From an uncultured Opitutales bacterium (lineage in GTDB: Bacteria > Verrucomicrobiota > Verrucomicrobiia > Opitutales > Intestinicryptomonadaceae), in the NCBI GenBank assembly GCA_944389885.1, contig CALXNZ010000006.1, forward strand, positions 1 to 64,000: DNA of 64,000 bases. Reading direction: 5' to 3'. The notes below the pieces were generated by a model that was not told where the DNA came from, searched no databases, and saw only the letters and a list, made by a program, of their open reading frames with translations. Made by a program: the position numbers and the translations under genes. Of the stretch, positions 7,603-15,647 are shown in pieces. Position 1 is the stretch's first letter; every line of letters begins with the position of its first letter.

Positions 7603-8685
7603 TCAACGCCCGATAAATTCGTCGATGGTTTTGCGCGCCAAATCCGGATCTCCGTCCTGCTCAAACGCCTTTCCGATTCCGCGCAGCAAAACGAGGCGCA
7701 ATTTTCCCGAACGCGTTTTTTTATCGTGGAACATAGAGTCGAGCATTGCGGCGGCATCGAGGGGGCAAGAGGGGCGGATTGGAAGCGAATTTTTTTCGAG
7801 CAGGGATTCCACGCGCCCAATTTCCGCATCGGAAATTAGGCCGAGCCTGCGGGAATACATCATGCACATTACGATTCCCTGCGATACGGCCTCTCCGTGA
7901 AGCACATTTCCATACCCTGCGCATTTTTCCACTGCGTGCCCGAACGTATGCCCGAGATTTAATAGGGCTCTCCCCCCGCTCGACGCAGTTTCGCATTCAT
8001 CTGCGGAAACTACCCTTGCCTTCATTGCGCAAGCTTTTGCGAGCGCCTTTGAAAGAAAGGGGTGCCCCGCGCATAGGGGAGTTTCGAGAGATTCGAGTTC
8101 ACCGAAAAATTCCGCGTCGTTTATAAGAGAACATTTTATAAGTTCGGCCATGCCCGCGGCGAATTCGCGTTTTGGGAGAGTTCCCAAGAACTCCGTGTCC
8201 ATAAACACCCCTTTGGGCTGGTGAAAGGCTCCCACGAGATTCTTGCCTTCGGGGATATTGACGGCGGTCTTGCCGCCGACGGAAGAATCGACCATTGCCA
8301 GGAGAGTGGTGGGTATCTGGTAGAAGTCAATTCCGCGCATATACGCCGCCGCCACAAATCCGGCCAAATCCCCTATGACTCCGCCGCCCATAGCCAATAG
8401 GGCGCTCTTGCGGTCTATGCCGAGAGCGGCAAGCTTTGAGCATAGTTGGCCGAACATTTCCACGCTTTTGCTTTTCTCGCCTGCGGGGATTTCTATAATA
8501 GGCATAAGTTGCGACAATTCACGGACTCTATCGGGATAAGCCGCGCAAACGGCGGAATCGGCCACGCAAACGAGCCTGCGCGATTTTGCAGTATCGCGCA
8601 TTTGGCACGCCATGAATCCAAAGGCGTTGTCGCCTATAAAAATTGGATAACTCCGCCCGGCGAGATTCACATTTTCGGTTATCAT
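7603..8685 (-). CDS. aroB: 3-dehydroquinate synthase
   Basis: The 360-residue cytoplasmic enzyme makes 3-dehydroquinate from DAHP in the shikimate pathway, using NAD and a divalent metal. The NAD segment MGGGVIGDLAGFVAAAYMRG and the substrate loop TTLLAMVDSSVGGKTAVN are intact. The metal ligands fall in GMAELIKCS, NLGHTFGHAVE and VLHGEAVS. ATG 8685 is preceded by TAGGAGAATAT, an ideal ribosome-binding site that overlaps the stop of ftsY, so aroB is read with ftsY. The longer open frame upstream lies inside ftsY and is rejected. Confidence 0.96.
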   Translation of the reverse strand: MITENVNLAGRSYPIFIGDNAFGFMACQMRDTAKSRRLVCVADSAVCAAYPDRVRELSQLMPIIEIPAGEKSKSVEMFGQLCSKLAALGIDRKSALLAMGGGVIGDLAGFVAAAYMRGIDFYQIPTTLLAMVDSSVGGKTAVNIPEGKNLVGAFHQPKGVFMDTEFLGTLPKREFAAGMAELIKCSLINDAEFFGELESLETPLCAGHPFLSKALAKACAMKARVVSADECETASSGGRALLNLGHTFGHAVEKCAGYGNVLHGEAVSQGIVMCMMYSRRLGLISDAEIGRVESLLEKNSLPIRPSCPLDAAAMLDSMFHDKKTRSGKLRLVLLRGIGKAFEQDGDPDLARKTIDEFIGR

Positions 8686-8693
8686 ATATTCTC

Positions 8694-9614
8694 CTATTCC
8701 AATCCGAACACTCCGCGCGAATATGCGCGGACATCGAAATCTTGCAAGTCCTCGGTTTTTTCTCCAAGCCCGACGCAAAGTATAGGAATTTTCAGGGTTT
8801 TGTAAATCCCGGCGACAGCCCCGCCCTTACCGGTTCCGTCGAGCTTTGTGACAATCATGCCGGTAAGCCCGAAAGCCTTGTCGAACGCCTTTGCCTGCTC
8901 TATGCTGTTGGAGCCGAGGGAACCGTCTATGACGATTATCGAATTATGCGGGGCATCTGGATCGTTTTTTGACAAGACCCTGCGTATTTTTGCCAGTTCC
9001 GCCATTAGATTCTCCTTCGTATGCAATCTTCCGGCAGTGTCGAGTATGAGCCATTTGAAGCCGCGGGCTTTTGCGCTGTGCCAAGCGTCCCAGGCCGTTG
9101 CGGCGGAGTCGCCGCCCTGTCTGCTCTCGACCAAATCCACCCCGATGCGCCCGGCCCATTCTTTTAATTGCGCGTTGGCCGCCGCGCGGAATGTGTCGCA
9201 CGAGCCTATGAGAACGTCTTCGCCGAATTTTTTGCGTATCATATACGCCAGTTTTGCGGCTGTTGTCGTCTTCCCCGCCCCGTTTACCCCCACGAGACAA
9301 ATTACAGTGGGGAATCCTTCCGCCGCCCGTTTAAAATCGCCATTTGCCCCCGATAGTATCTTTTCGAGAACCGCGGCCCCTATTTCCGCGACGTCCTTTC
9401 CGCGCAACTCCCTGTTTCTGGCGTACTCGTCCTTGACAGATTTCATTATTTCAGAAGTCGTCTCGTAGCCGAAGTCCGATCCCAACAGGGAATCTTCAAG
9501 CTCCCCTATGTCGTCGGGGGACAGCTTTTTTGAGAATAGGGACGCAATTCCGCCGAGGGCTCCGGCAGCCGTTCCCTTGAGGGCGTCTTTAAATTTCTTT
9601 AATGCGGAAAACAC
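8694..9614 (-). CDS. ftsY: Signal recognition particle receptor FtsY
   Basis: The 306-residue GTPase docks ribosome-SRP complexes to the membrane for co-translational insertion. The short N-terminus has no acidic A domain and goes straight to the NG domain. GTPase motifs are GVNGAGKTTTAAKLA (P-loop), DTFRAAANAQLKEW, DTAGR, TKLDGTGKGG and GLGEKTEDLQDFD. The start is GTG 9614, placed immediately after the nusB stop, so translation is likely coupled to nusB. Length is near the minimum for the family. Confidence 0.96.
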   Translation of the reverse strand: MFSALKKFKDALKGTAAGALGGIASLFSKKLSPDDIGELEDSLLGSDFGYETTSEIMKSVKDEYARNRELRGKDVAEIGAAVLEKILSGANGDFKRAAEGFPTVICLVGVNGAGKTTTAAKLAYMIRKKFGEDVLIGSCDTFRAAANAQLKEWAGRIGVDLVESRQGGDSAATAWDAWHSAKARGFKWLILDTAGRLHTKENLMAELAKIRRVLSKNDPDAPHNSIIVIDGSLGSNSIEQAKAFDKAFGLTGMIVTKLDGTGKGGAVAGIYKTLKIPILCVGLGEKTEDLQDFDVRAYSRGVFGLE

Positions 9615-10067
9615 TTACTTTTGGGCGGTTCGCGGAGGGCGCGACAACCCTCCTTTTATATTGTCGAGAATGCCGTTCACGAATCTGCGGGACTCCGCTC
9701 CGGCAAAAGTTTTTGCAATGTCTATAGCCTCGTTAATGGATACCACAGGGGGTATGTCCGGGCGATGCAGCAGCTCAAAGACTGCAAGCCTAAGTATGGC
9801 GAGCTCCACTTTTGCGATTCTGTCCATGCTCCAATTGCGGGTGCTCGAAGCGATTGCCGCATCTATTTCAGGCAGATTGTTCAAGCAGCCCGATATGAGT
9901 TCCTCGGCGAACGCGTAATACTGGCGCGGTTTTTCACGGGTTTCAAAGAACACGGACAAAGCGTCTTCGAGGGGTTCGTCCCCATTTGCCTGGCGCATAT
10001 ATAGGAACTGCATCGCTGCAATGCGATTCTCCCTGCGTCCGGATATTTTGTTTTGATCTTGGCTCAT
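9615..10067 (-). CDS. nusB: Transcription antitermination factor NusB
   Basis: The 150-residue all-helical protein binds boxA RNA with NusE (S10) and supports rRNA antitermination. The N-terminal RRENRIAAMQFLYM and the later ELAILRLAVFELL and VVSINEAIDIAKTF stretches are family signatures. The start codon overlaps the ribH stop by four bases (ATGA). Proximity of nusB to ribH is common across bacteria. Confidence 0.95.
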   Translation of the reverse strand: MSQDQNKISGRRENRIAAMQFLYMRQANGDEPLEDALSVFFETREKPRQYYAFAEELISGCLNNLPEIDAAIASSTRNWSMDRIAKVELAILRLAVFELLHRPDIPPVVSINEAIDIAKTFAGAESRRFVNGILDNIKGGLSRPPRTAQK

Positions 10068-10579
10068 ATATTGGAATTGATAATGTCGGAAACTGAATTG
10101 GCGTTTTCAAGCTCCAGAGGGAAATTGCAGGCCATTTCGAGAGCGCTTTCGGCAAATTCAACGCCTCTTTGTATTTTTCCAACGGTTCTGGCCTCGGCTT
10201 GTTCCGTTGTATTGGCGACTATTATACCGTTTACAACACAAATTCCGAATTTCAACGATATAGACTGCAAGGCTTGGGCGGTGCTGTGGGCTATCACCAT
10301 GTGGTGCGGCGTCTCGCCGGCTATTACGACCCCCAATGCGATTATCACGTCATACGATGCTTTCTCCGCCAATTTTAAACACGCAAACGGAAGCTCCGCA
10401 GATCCGGGCACGCGGACAATTTTTATATTTTCGGGCTCAACACCGTTCTCAATGAGGGTTGAACGGGCGTCTTTTACCATTGCATCGACAAAGTCGCAGT
10501 TGAATCGGGAGGCGGCTATTGCAAAACGTTTATTCCCCGCCCCGTGTATCTCGCGCATTTCCGCCTTTAACAAGCTCAT
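10064..10579 (-). CDS. ribH: 6,7-dimethyl-8-ribityllumazine synthase
   Basis: The 171-residue enzyme condenses the ribityl-pyrimidine with dihydroxybutanone phosphate, the penultimate step to riboflavin, and usually assembles into pentamers or 60-mers. IAASRFNCDFVDAM near residue 22 holds the Phe that stacks on the substrate. VRVPGSAELPFAC, ALGVVIAGETPHHM with the catalytic His, and FGICVVNGIIVANTTEQAEAR are intact. The start follows one base after the ribBA stop, and the stop overlaps nusB. Confidence 0.96.
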   Translation of the reverse strand: MSLLKAEMREIHGAGNKRFAIAASRFNCDFVDAMVKDARSTLIENGVEPENIKIVRVPGSAELPFACLKLAEKASYDVIIALGVVIAGETPHHMVIAHSTAQALQSISLKFGICVVNGIIVANTTEQAEARTVGKIQRGVEFAESALEMACNFPLELENANSVSDIINSNI

Positions 10580-10580
10580 A

Positions 10581-11660
10581 TCAGAGTCCTATTTCTTCGG
10601 TTATTTCCAGGCCGTAGCCTTCAGAAAGGGAATGTTTGCCCACATGCGTAGTGAGCAGCTTTATCTTTTTGAATCCGAGCTCGCGCAATATTTGCGCTCC
10701 CATTCCGTAATCCCGCATATTCGGCGCAACCGCCTCGCCTTCGGGAACTTTTATTCCGGAATCCGCCTGGCTTATGTATATAAGCGCCCCACAACCTTCT
10801 TTGGCGATTATTCGCATGGCTCTATCGAACGATTCCGCCCCGGTGATTTTATACGAGGAATCGGCGAAAATATCGCTCAAAACATTTTCCGAATGTACGC
10901 GCGCGAGCGTCGGCGCGGAGGTGATTTGGCCTTTTACAAGGGCGTAATGGGTTTTGCCGTCGCTCGATCTCATTCCCACAAACTTGAAATCGCCGTAGGC
11001 GGTGTTTATGGGGCGCTCAAAAATCCGCTTTATGAGAGAGTCGGTCTTCAGCCTGTACTCAATGAGAGACGCCACGCTCATCATCTTCATTCCGTGCAGT
11101 TTTTTAAACTTCACCAAATCGGGAATTCGGGCCATCGTTCCGTCGGCGTTCATTATTTCGCAGATGGCTGCGCATGGAAATAGCCCTGCCAAACGCGCCA
11201 AATCCACAGCGGCCTCCGTGTGCCCCGCCCTCTCAAGCACGCCTCCCTTGTGCGCGCGCAGAGGATTCACATGCCCCGGCGTGACGAAATCCGAAGCCCC
11301 TTTTGAGGGATCCGCCATAAGGCGTATTGTGCGGGCCCTATCCGCTGCGCTTATACCGGTGGTGACCCCCTGGGCTGCGTCAACCGTAACGGTAAAAGCC
11401 GTGCCTTTAGCGTCGCGGTTTAGGCGGACCATATCGTCGATTCCCAACTGCGCGAGCCTCTCGGATATAGTCGGAACGCAGAGCAATCCGCGGGCGTGCG
11501 TGACCATTGTGTTCACCGCATCTGCACTTATCTTTTCGGCAGCCACAATCATATCGCCTTCATTTTCGCGCGACTCGTCGTCGGCGACTATTACGATACC
11601 TCCCGCCGCGAACTCGCGAATGCAGTCTTCCACGCTGTCAAAAATATCTTCCTTTTCCAT
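10581..11660 (-). CDS. ribBA: 3,4-dihydroxy-2-butanone-4-phosphate synthase with degenerate GTP cyclohydrolase II domain
   Basis: The 359-residue protein has a normal RibB half (residues about 8-205) with DDESRENEGD as the acidic metal loop, FTVTVDA, and GHTEAAVDL near the catalytic residues. It should convert ribulose-5-phosphate to the four-carbon riboflavin precursor. The second half has the RibA fold, with DYGMGAQILRELGFKKIKLLT and EGYGLEI. However, the zinc-ligand block RVHSECx(10)CDC is replaced by RVHSENVLSDIFADSSYKI: all three cysteines are gone. GTP cyclohydrolase activity is therefore unlikely and a separate RibA is expected elsewhere. ATG 11660 is used; a TTG two codons upstream is possible. 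It heads the rib-nusB-ftsY-aroB run. Confidence 0.9.
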   Translation of the reverse strand: MEKEDIFDSVEDCIREFAAGGIVIVADDESRENEGDMIVAAEKISADAVNTMVTHARGLLCVPTISERLAQLGIDDMVRLNRDAKGTAFTVTVDAAQGVTTGISAADRARTIRLMADPSKGASDFVTPGHVNPLRAHKGGVLERAGHTEAAVDLARLAGLFPCAAICEIMNADGTMARIPDLVKFKKLHGMKMMSVASLIEYRLKTDSLIKRIFERPINTAYGDFKFVGMRSSDGKTHYALVKGQITSAPTLARVHSENVLSDIFADSSYKITGAESFDRAMRIIAKEGCGALIYISQADSGIKVPEGEAVAPNMRDYGMGAQILRELGFKKIKLLTTHVGKHSLSEGYGLEITEEIGL

Positions 11661-11709
11661 TTTCAAGAGAATATAAGATATGCAAAAGAGGGTTTAATGC
11701 CAGAAAAAT

Positions 11710-12438
11710 TCAATCTCCCGCCGCGAGAAGTTTTTTTATTTCCGCGGCGCCGAGGCGTTTACAAGTCCCTTCCGGTATGCGCTTTAGTTCAAATGCCCCG
11801 ATTCTAAAGCGTTTGAGTTCCTTGACAAAATACCCGACGGCCTCAAACATTCTGCGTATTTCGCGTTTTCTGCCCTGTTGAAGCCATACCTCAAGCCTGC
11901 GGTCTGAATCTGGTATTTTTGAAGACGGATTAAAAAATATCTTATGGGCCCTGAGTGTTTCGCCTTCGTTGACTACCCCGCGCAACAGGGAGGGAATTAC
12001 TTCAGGATCAAATTTGCGGTTTAAGAGAATCCTGTAGCGCTTTATGATTCCGGACGAAGGATGCGTTATTTTATTGGCCAGATCGCCGTCGTTGGTGAGT
12101 ATTGTAAGACCCTGGGAATTTTTATCGAGGCGTCCGCAACAAAAGAGTTTCATATTGTTATACGGAGCCGGCAAAATATCGAACACCGTCTTGCCGCCGT
12201 CGAAAGGATCTTCGTTTGTGCAGAGGTATCCCTTTGGTTTATTCATCGCCAGCACAACTTTTTCGGAGACTATTCCCTTAAGGATTTTCCCGTCAACCAT
12301 TACTTTGTCGCCTTCGGCGATGTCCATTCCCAGATGCGCGATTTCGCCGTTGACGGTTACCGCAGCGTCCAATATTTTTCTTTCGGCTTCGCGGCGCGAG
12401 CATACACCGCATTGCGAAATGTATTTATTTATTCTCAT
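11710..12438 (-). CDS. rluB: 23S rRNA pseudouridine synthase, RluB/RsuA family
   Basis: The 242-residue enzyme isomerises specific uridines in large rRNA. An S4 RNA-binding domain (MRINKYISQCGVCSRREAER, residues 1-60) is followed by the catalytic domain. The catalytic Asp lies in CCGRLDKNSQGLTILTNDG, and GRKREIRRMFEAVG is the usual late motif. RluB is the best fit by length and the LAMNKPKGYLCT stretch, but RsuA/RluE cannot be excluded. An inverted repeat with one arm directly beside the start codon (12439-12494) may form a leader hairpin. Confidence 0.9.
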   Translation of the reverse strand: MRINKYISQCGVCSRREAERKILDAAVTVNGEIAHLGMDIAEGDKVMVDGKILKGIVSEKVVLAMNKPKGYLCTNEDPFDGGKTVFDILPAPYNNMKLFCCGRLDKNSQGLTILTNDGDLANKITHPSSGIIKRYRILLNRKFDPEVIPSLLRGVVNEGETLRAHKIFFNPSSKIPDSDRRLEVWLQQGRKREIRRMFEAVGYFVKELKRFRIGAFELKRIPEGTCKRLGAAEIKKLLAAGD

Positions 12439-12494
12439 TAGAGCCTTTCCCGCGTCTTCACGGCGCTTAAGTATCCCTATAATATAAGGCTCTA
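12439..12494 (-). promoter_or_regulatory. Inverted repeat bracketing the rluB leader
   Basis: TAGAGCCTT at 12439-12447 and AAGGCTCTA at 12486-12494 are perfect reverse complements, 38 bases apart. On the minus strand the second arm ends directly before the rluB ATG and includes its purine-rich ribosome-binding region. AT-rich promoter-like sequence (TATATTATA) lies beside the distal arm, so the start point of transcription decides whether both arms are in the RNA. Confidence 0.35.
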
Positions 12495-12528
12495 GAGGAG
12501 GGAATTTGCAAGATTAAACTGGCTCCTG

Positions 12529-13824
12529 CTAATGGTACAAGCGGAATCTGGAGCTTGATTTTTTGAAATTGGCGCAATAAGCCTGCCATTTTTTCATAAA
12601 CAATTCCACTTGGGCATATTGTCCTCTCCTATGCAATTCGTCCCACCACTCTTGAGAGCCGACATGCTTGTTGAACAGGAGTTCGTTGGACGCCTTCATT
12701 CCGCGAAATACGTTTCCTCCGTTAAACTCGCAAGCCATTTGCATTAAATGAAAATTCAATTCCGTGGGCCGCCAGGCGTTCCAATTAGAGATTAGAACAT
12801 ACACGCCGCGGATTTCCTTGCCGGAATTTGTTTTTGTTTTTGTTATTTTGTAGTCGAGTCCGCGTATATTGCGGCGGCGCAGAGCCTCCCACACTTGTTC
12901 CGGACGTTTTCCGGCAAAAGTCAGGAGACGGAACGGGTAGCGTGTGCCGTACCCGTGCTGAAAACCGCCGTGCTGGCAGCCGAGACCCGTCATGGGATAT
13001 CCCATAGCCGCTCCAATCGAAGGTATTGCCGGGCTTGTGGGAACCCATTTAAGCCCCGTATCGGACCATAACATTGAACGCTGCCAACCGCGCATTGGTA
13101 TTACTTTCAAGTCTCCGCGATAACGGGCCCTGTCGGATATTTCCATGGCGCCTGTGGTACCTTTTGCGAGCTTTGCGAGTTCTCCAATGGTGAGGCCGTG
13201 CACATAGGGAACTTGAAACATTCCCACATAGCTTTTAAATTTTTTATCGAGAGGCGGGCCGTCAACCTTTGTGCCGCCAAGAGGATTCGGCCTGTCTAAA
13301 ATGACCACTTGTTTCCCGCACTCAAAGCAAGCCTCCATAGTGCGCAGCATACAGCTTATGTATGTGTATGAGCGCGAGCCAATATCCTGCAAATCCACCA
13401 CCATAGCGTCTATTTTGGAGAGCATTTGCGTGGTCGGCTTGCGATATTTTCCGTAGAGCGAGTAAACCGGCAATCCGGTGCGTTTATCTACTTTGTCGAG
13501 AACGGGGACTTCCGCTTTTTCGTTTCCGTATATACCGTGTTCGGGGCCGAACAGGGCGGTAAGGCGGACGCCTTTATTCCTCGCCGACCTAAGCACGTCT
13601 ATGGAACTGCGCCCGTTGCGGTTTACTCCAGCCGGATGGGTTAGCAACCCCACTCTCATACCGGATATAGGGGAAAATCCCATGCTTTCAAGAACGTCTA
13701 TTCCCAGTTCGACTTTAGTTTTTGCGGGAGAGGCGGAAGATTTTGAGGCTGCGAGCAAAGAATCGGAAAATCCCGCCCCTGCGAGTCCCGCCGCCATAAT
13801 CCTCAAAAAATCCCCACGATTCAT
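12529..13824 (-). CDS. Exported NamZ-like exo-N-acetylmuramidase (DUF1343)
   Basis: The 431-residue product matches the DUF1343/NamZ family, whose characterised members cut terminal MurNAc from peptidoglycan fragments. Clear blocks are [52 protein letters not shown] and the C-terminal [14 protein letters not shown] region. The N-terminus [19 protein letters not shown] is a signal sequence with a Tat-like RxxFLR stretch, so export may use the Tat route. ATG 13824 has TTAGGATT before it; a TTG 18 codons upstream is less likely. It probably recycles cell wall in the periplasm or scavenges muropeptides. Confidence 0.87.
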   Translation of the reverse strand: MNRGDFLRIMAAGLAGAGFSDSLLAASKSSASPAKTKVELGIDVLESMGFSPISGMRVGLLTHPAGVNRNGRSSIDVLRSARNKGVRLTALFGPEHGIYGNEKAEVPVLDKVDKRTGLPVYSLYGKYRKPTTQMLSKIDAMVVDLQDIGSRSYTYISCMLRTMEACFECGKQVVILDRPNPLGGTKVDGPPLDKKFKSYVGMFQVPYVHGLTIGELAKLAKGTTGAMEISDRARYRGDLKVIPMRGWQRSMLWSDTGLKWVPTSPAIPSIGAAMGYPMTGLGCQHGGFQHGYGTRYPFRLLTFAGKRPEQVWEALRRRNIRGLDYKITKTKTNSGKEIRGVYVLISNWNAWRPTELNFHLMQMACEFNGGNVFRGMKASNELLFNKHVGSQEWWDELHRRGQYAQVELFMKKWQAYCANFKKSSSRFRLYH

Positions 13825-13867
13825 AATCCTAAAAAGTCTAAACGAAAAAAATTCTGTATAAAGTTTT

Positions 13868-14452
13868 TCACTTTGCAATTACAGAATGTTTACCCGACCA
13901 AATTTTATAAGACAACGCCGTCAGAAAAGCTCCAATCAGGCTTAAGAGAAAGCCTCCGACAATTACGCAAGCCCCCACATACTCGAGGTTTTGAGCCGAC
14001 ACGAGACTTTTCACGGTTTCCATATCTGCGCCTGATACGAATGCCTCCATAATTTTGCCCTCTATGTTTGGGGAATCGAAAAATCTTCCCAACAATAGAT
14101 TTCCCAAGAAATATTGTCCCGCCAAGAAGAATGGAATTGTCAGGGGATTTGTAATCCACTGAAGCGCCATGGCGACGAGACAGTTTGCTTTTAATAGAAA
14201 ACAGAATACAAAAGCCAAAATCATCTGCAATCCATAGACGGGAATAAAAGCGATGAACCAGCCTATGTATATGGCTCTAATCATATTGCTATCGCGCAGG
14301 CTCCAAAGGTAGTCGCGCTTTCTCGCCGACGCCGCAAACCATTTCAGAATTGGATACTTATGCAAATTATAACGCCTCGGCATAGGTCTTAGAATCCGTT
14401 TGAGATACCGTATACGCCTGTATCGAGCCTGTTTCTGAGCTTCGGTTTCCAT
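13868..14452 (-). CDS. DUF2062 membrane protein
   Basis: The 194-residue protein has a basic N-terminus (residues 1-50, rich in Arg and Lys) and three or four hydrophobic segments. The conserved DUF2062 core appears as [16 protein letters not shown] and [17 protein letters not shown]. Members are small inner-membrane proteins, often fused to or near glycosyltransferases; the biochemical role is unknown. It lies 43 bases upstream of the NamZ-like gene and may be co-transcribed with it, which would suit an envelope role. Confidence 0.82.
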   Translation of the reverse strand: METEAQKQARYRRIRYLKRILRPMPRRYNLHKYPILKWFAASARKRDYLWSLRDSNMIRAIYIGWFIAFIPVYGLQMILAFVFCFLLKANCLVAMALQWITNPLTIPFFLAGQYFLGNLLLGRFFDSPNIEGKIMEAFVSGADMETVKSLVSAQNLEYVGACVIVGGFLLSLIGAFLTALSYKIWSGKHSVIAK

Positions 14453-14554
14453 AAATTTTGCCGATTATCCGCTTTTATTTTTAAAGTATTCGCTGATAAA
14501 ATACTCCTTTCAACACAAAAGTTTAAGACAATACCTTAGACAAAAAAGTGCAAT

Positions 14555-14585
14555 TTTGTCCCACAATGTTATCGATTTGTCCCAC
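14555..14585. promoter_or_regulatory. Two direct copies of TTTGTCCCAC, 21 bp apart
   Basis: TTTGTCCCAC occurs at 14555-14564 and 14576-14585. The 21-bp spacing is two helical turns, as expected for a regulator binding one face of DNA. The site lies in the 298-base gap between the divergent DUF2062 gene and the sigma factor, so it could control either. No other gene or RNA is seen in this gap. Confidence 0.4.
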
Positions 14586-14750
14586 TCTTGGGGATAGCAA
14601 AGCCAGGCTATAAATATAATTAGATGATAATCAACAACATCATTACAATAGAAAAAACGGGCATAGAATCTGTTAGCAATATATCGCAATGAGCTAAGAT
14701 AAATTAAACGTAAAAATCTTGAGACTCTTAACAATCAAATATGGACGGAT

Positions 14751-15509
14751 ATGAAAACATACCTTACCCCAAAGGCTCCCAAAACTAAAAAGCCCAAAAT
14801 CTTAACAACGAGGCAAAGGGAGCTTTTTGTAAAATATTATCCGGTCATATCTAAGGTCGTAAATTCCATGAGGGCAAAGCTACCCTCGCACGCGGATATA
14901 GACGAACTGCATTCGGCCGGAGTTTCAGGCCTCGCCGACGCGGTGTCAAAACTCGATCCGTCGCGCAAGAAATCGTTCGACGGTTATGTTGCCACAAGAG
15001 TAAGGGGGGCAATAATAGACGAACTTAGAGACCTCGACTACATGTCCCGCTCTGCGCGCTGCGACGCTAAAAACCTCGACAAGTTGCGCGAATCGCTCGA
15101 ACAAAAGCTTGGCAGGAGCCCCACCGACGAAGAGCTGCGCAAAGCCATGGGCGTATCGCAGAAGCAGTTTGATAAAGTGTTGCGCCGCACTCAGGCGTGC
15201 TCTTTCATCTCGATAAACGACACTCCCAATTCGTGCGATTCCGACGCTGCCGCTCCAAGTTTTTCTGAATCCATACCGGACGAGAATTCCCCGACCGCCG
15301 TTGAAGAAATAGAGAAGCGAGAGCTCTTCGAGGACGTGAAGCGCAATATAGCCGCCCTGCCGGAGAGGCAGCGCAGAATACTTGAAGGCTATTATTTTCA
15401 AGAAAAGAAGCTTGCGGAAATAGCGAGGGAATTCGGCCTTACCGAAGCCCGCATATGCCAGATACACTCGCAGGCGTTAAATTCCCTGCGCCCGAAATTC
15501 GGGAATTGA
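14751..15509 (+). CDS. WhiG/FliA-type RNA polymerase sigma factor
   Basis: The 252-residue protein is a sigma-70 group 3 factor. Region 2 spans about residues 25-95 (YYPVISKVVNSMRAKLPSHA, ADIDELHSAGVSGLADAV, FDGYVATRVRGAIIDELRDL). Region 3 contains ESLEQKLGRSPTDEELRKAM. Region 4 is LPERQRRILEGYYFQEKKLAEIA with the helix-turn-helix GLTEARICQIHSQALNSLR. This pattern is that of FliA/SigD/WhiG, which drive flagellar or developmental genes. No flagellar, chemotaxis or anti-sigma gene lies nearby, so its regulon here is unknown. A weak GGA precedes the ATG. A strong terminator follows. Confidence 0.92.
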   Translation: MKTYLTPKAPKTKKPKILTTRQRELFVKYYPVISKVVNSMRAKLPSHADIDELHSAGVSGLADAVSKLDPSRKKSFDGYVATRVRGAIIDELRDLDYMSRSARCDAKNLDKLRESLEQKLGRSPTDEELRKAMGVSQKQFDKVLRRTQACSFISINDTPNSCDSDAAAPSFSESIPDENSPTAVEEIEKRELFEDVKRNIAALPERQRRILEGYYFQEKKLAEIAREFGLTEARICQIHSQALNSLRPKFGN

Positions 15510-15515
15510 GGATTC

Positions 15516-15547
15516 GGGGCTTTGCGGAATGCAAAGCCCCTTTATTG
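15516..15547 (+). terminator. Terminator of the sigma factor gene
   Basis: GGGGCTTTGC (15516-15525) pairs perfectly with GCAAAGCCCC (15531-15540) around GGAAT, followed by TTTATTG. Confidence 0.85.
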
Positions 15548-15610
15548 CATATCGGAGCATGAAGAAATCCATTCGCCCACTCTAAAAAATTCTTAGCGGG
15601 AAAAATGGCT

Positions 15611-15640
15611 TTGACAATATTCCCGCGATTTCATTATCGA
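15611..15640 (+). promoter_or_regulatory. Candidate promoter giving a leaderless antiporter mRNA
   Basis: A perfect -35 box TTGACA (15611-15616) is followed after 18 bases by TATCGA (15635-15640). The expected start point falls at or next to the ATG at 15648, and no ribosome-binding site is present, so a leaderless message is plausible. Confidence 0.45.
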
Positions 15641-15647
15641 TATAAGC

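Noticed and set aside
14510-14734. 74-codon minus-strand frame in the sigma-factor upstream gap
   Set aside because: It is Cys/Leu-rich, without a ribosome-binding site, and its repeated WDK comes from the direct DNA repeats.
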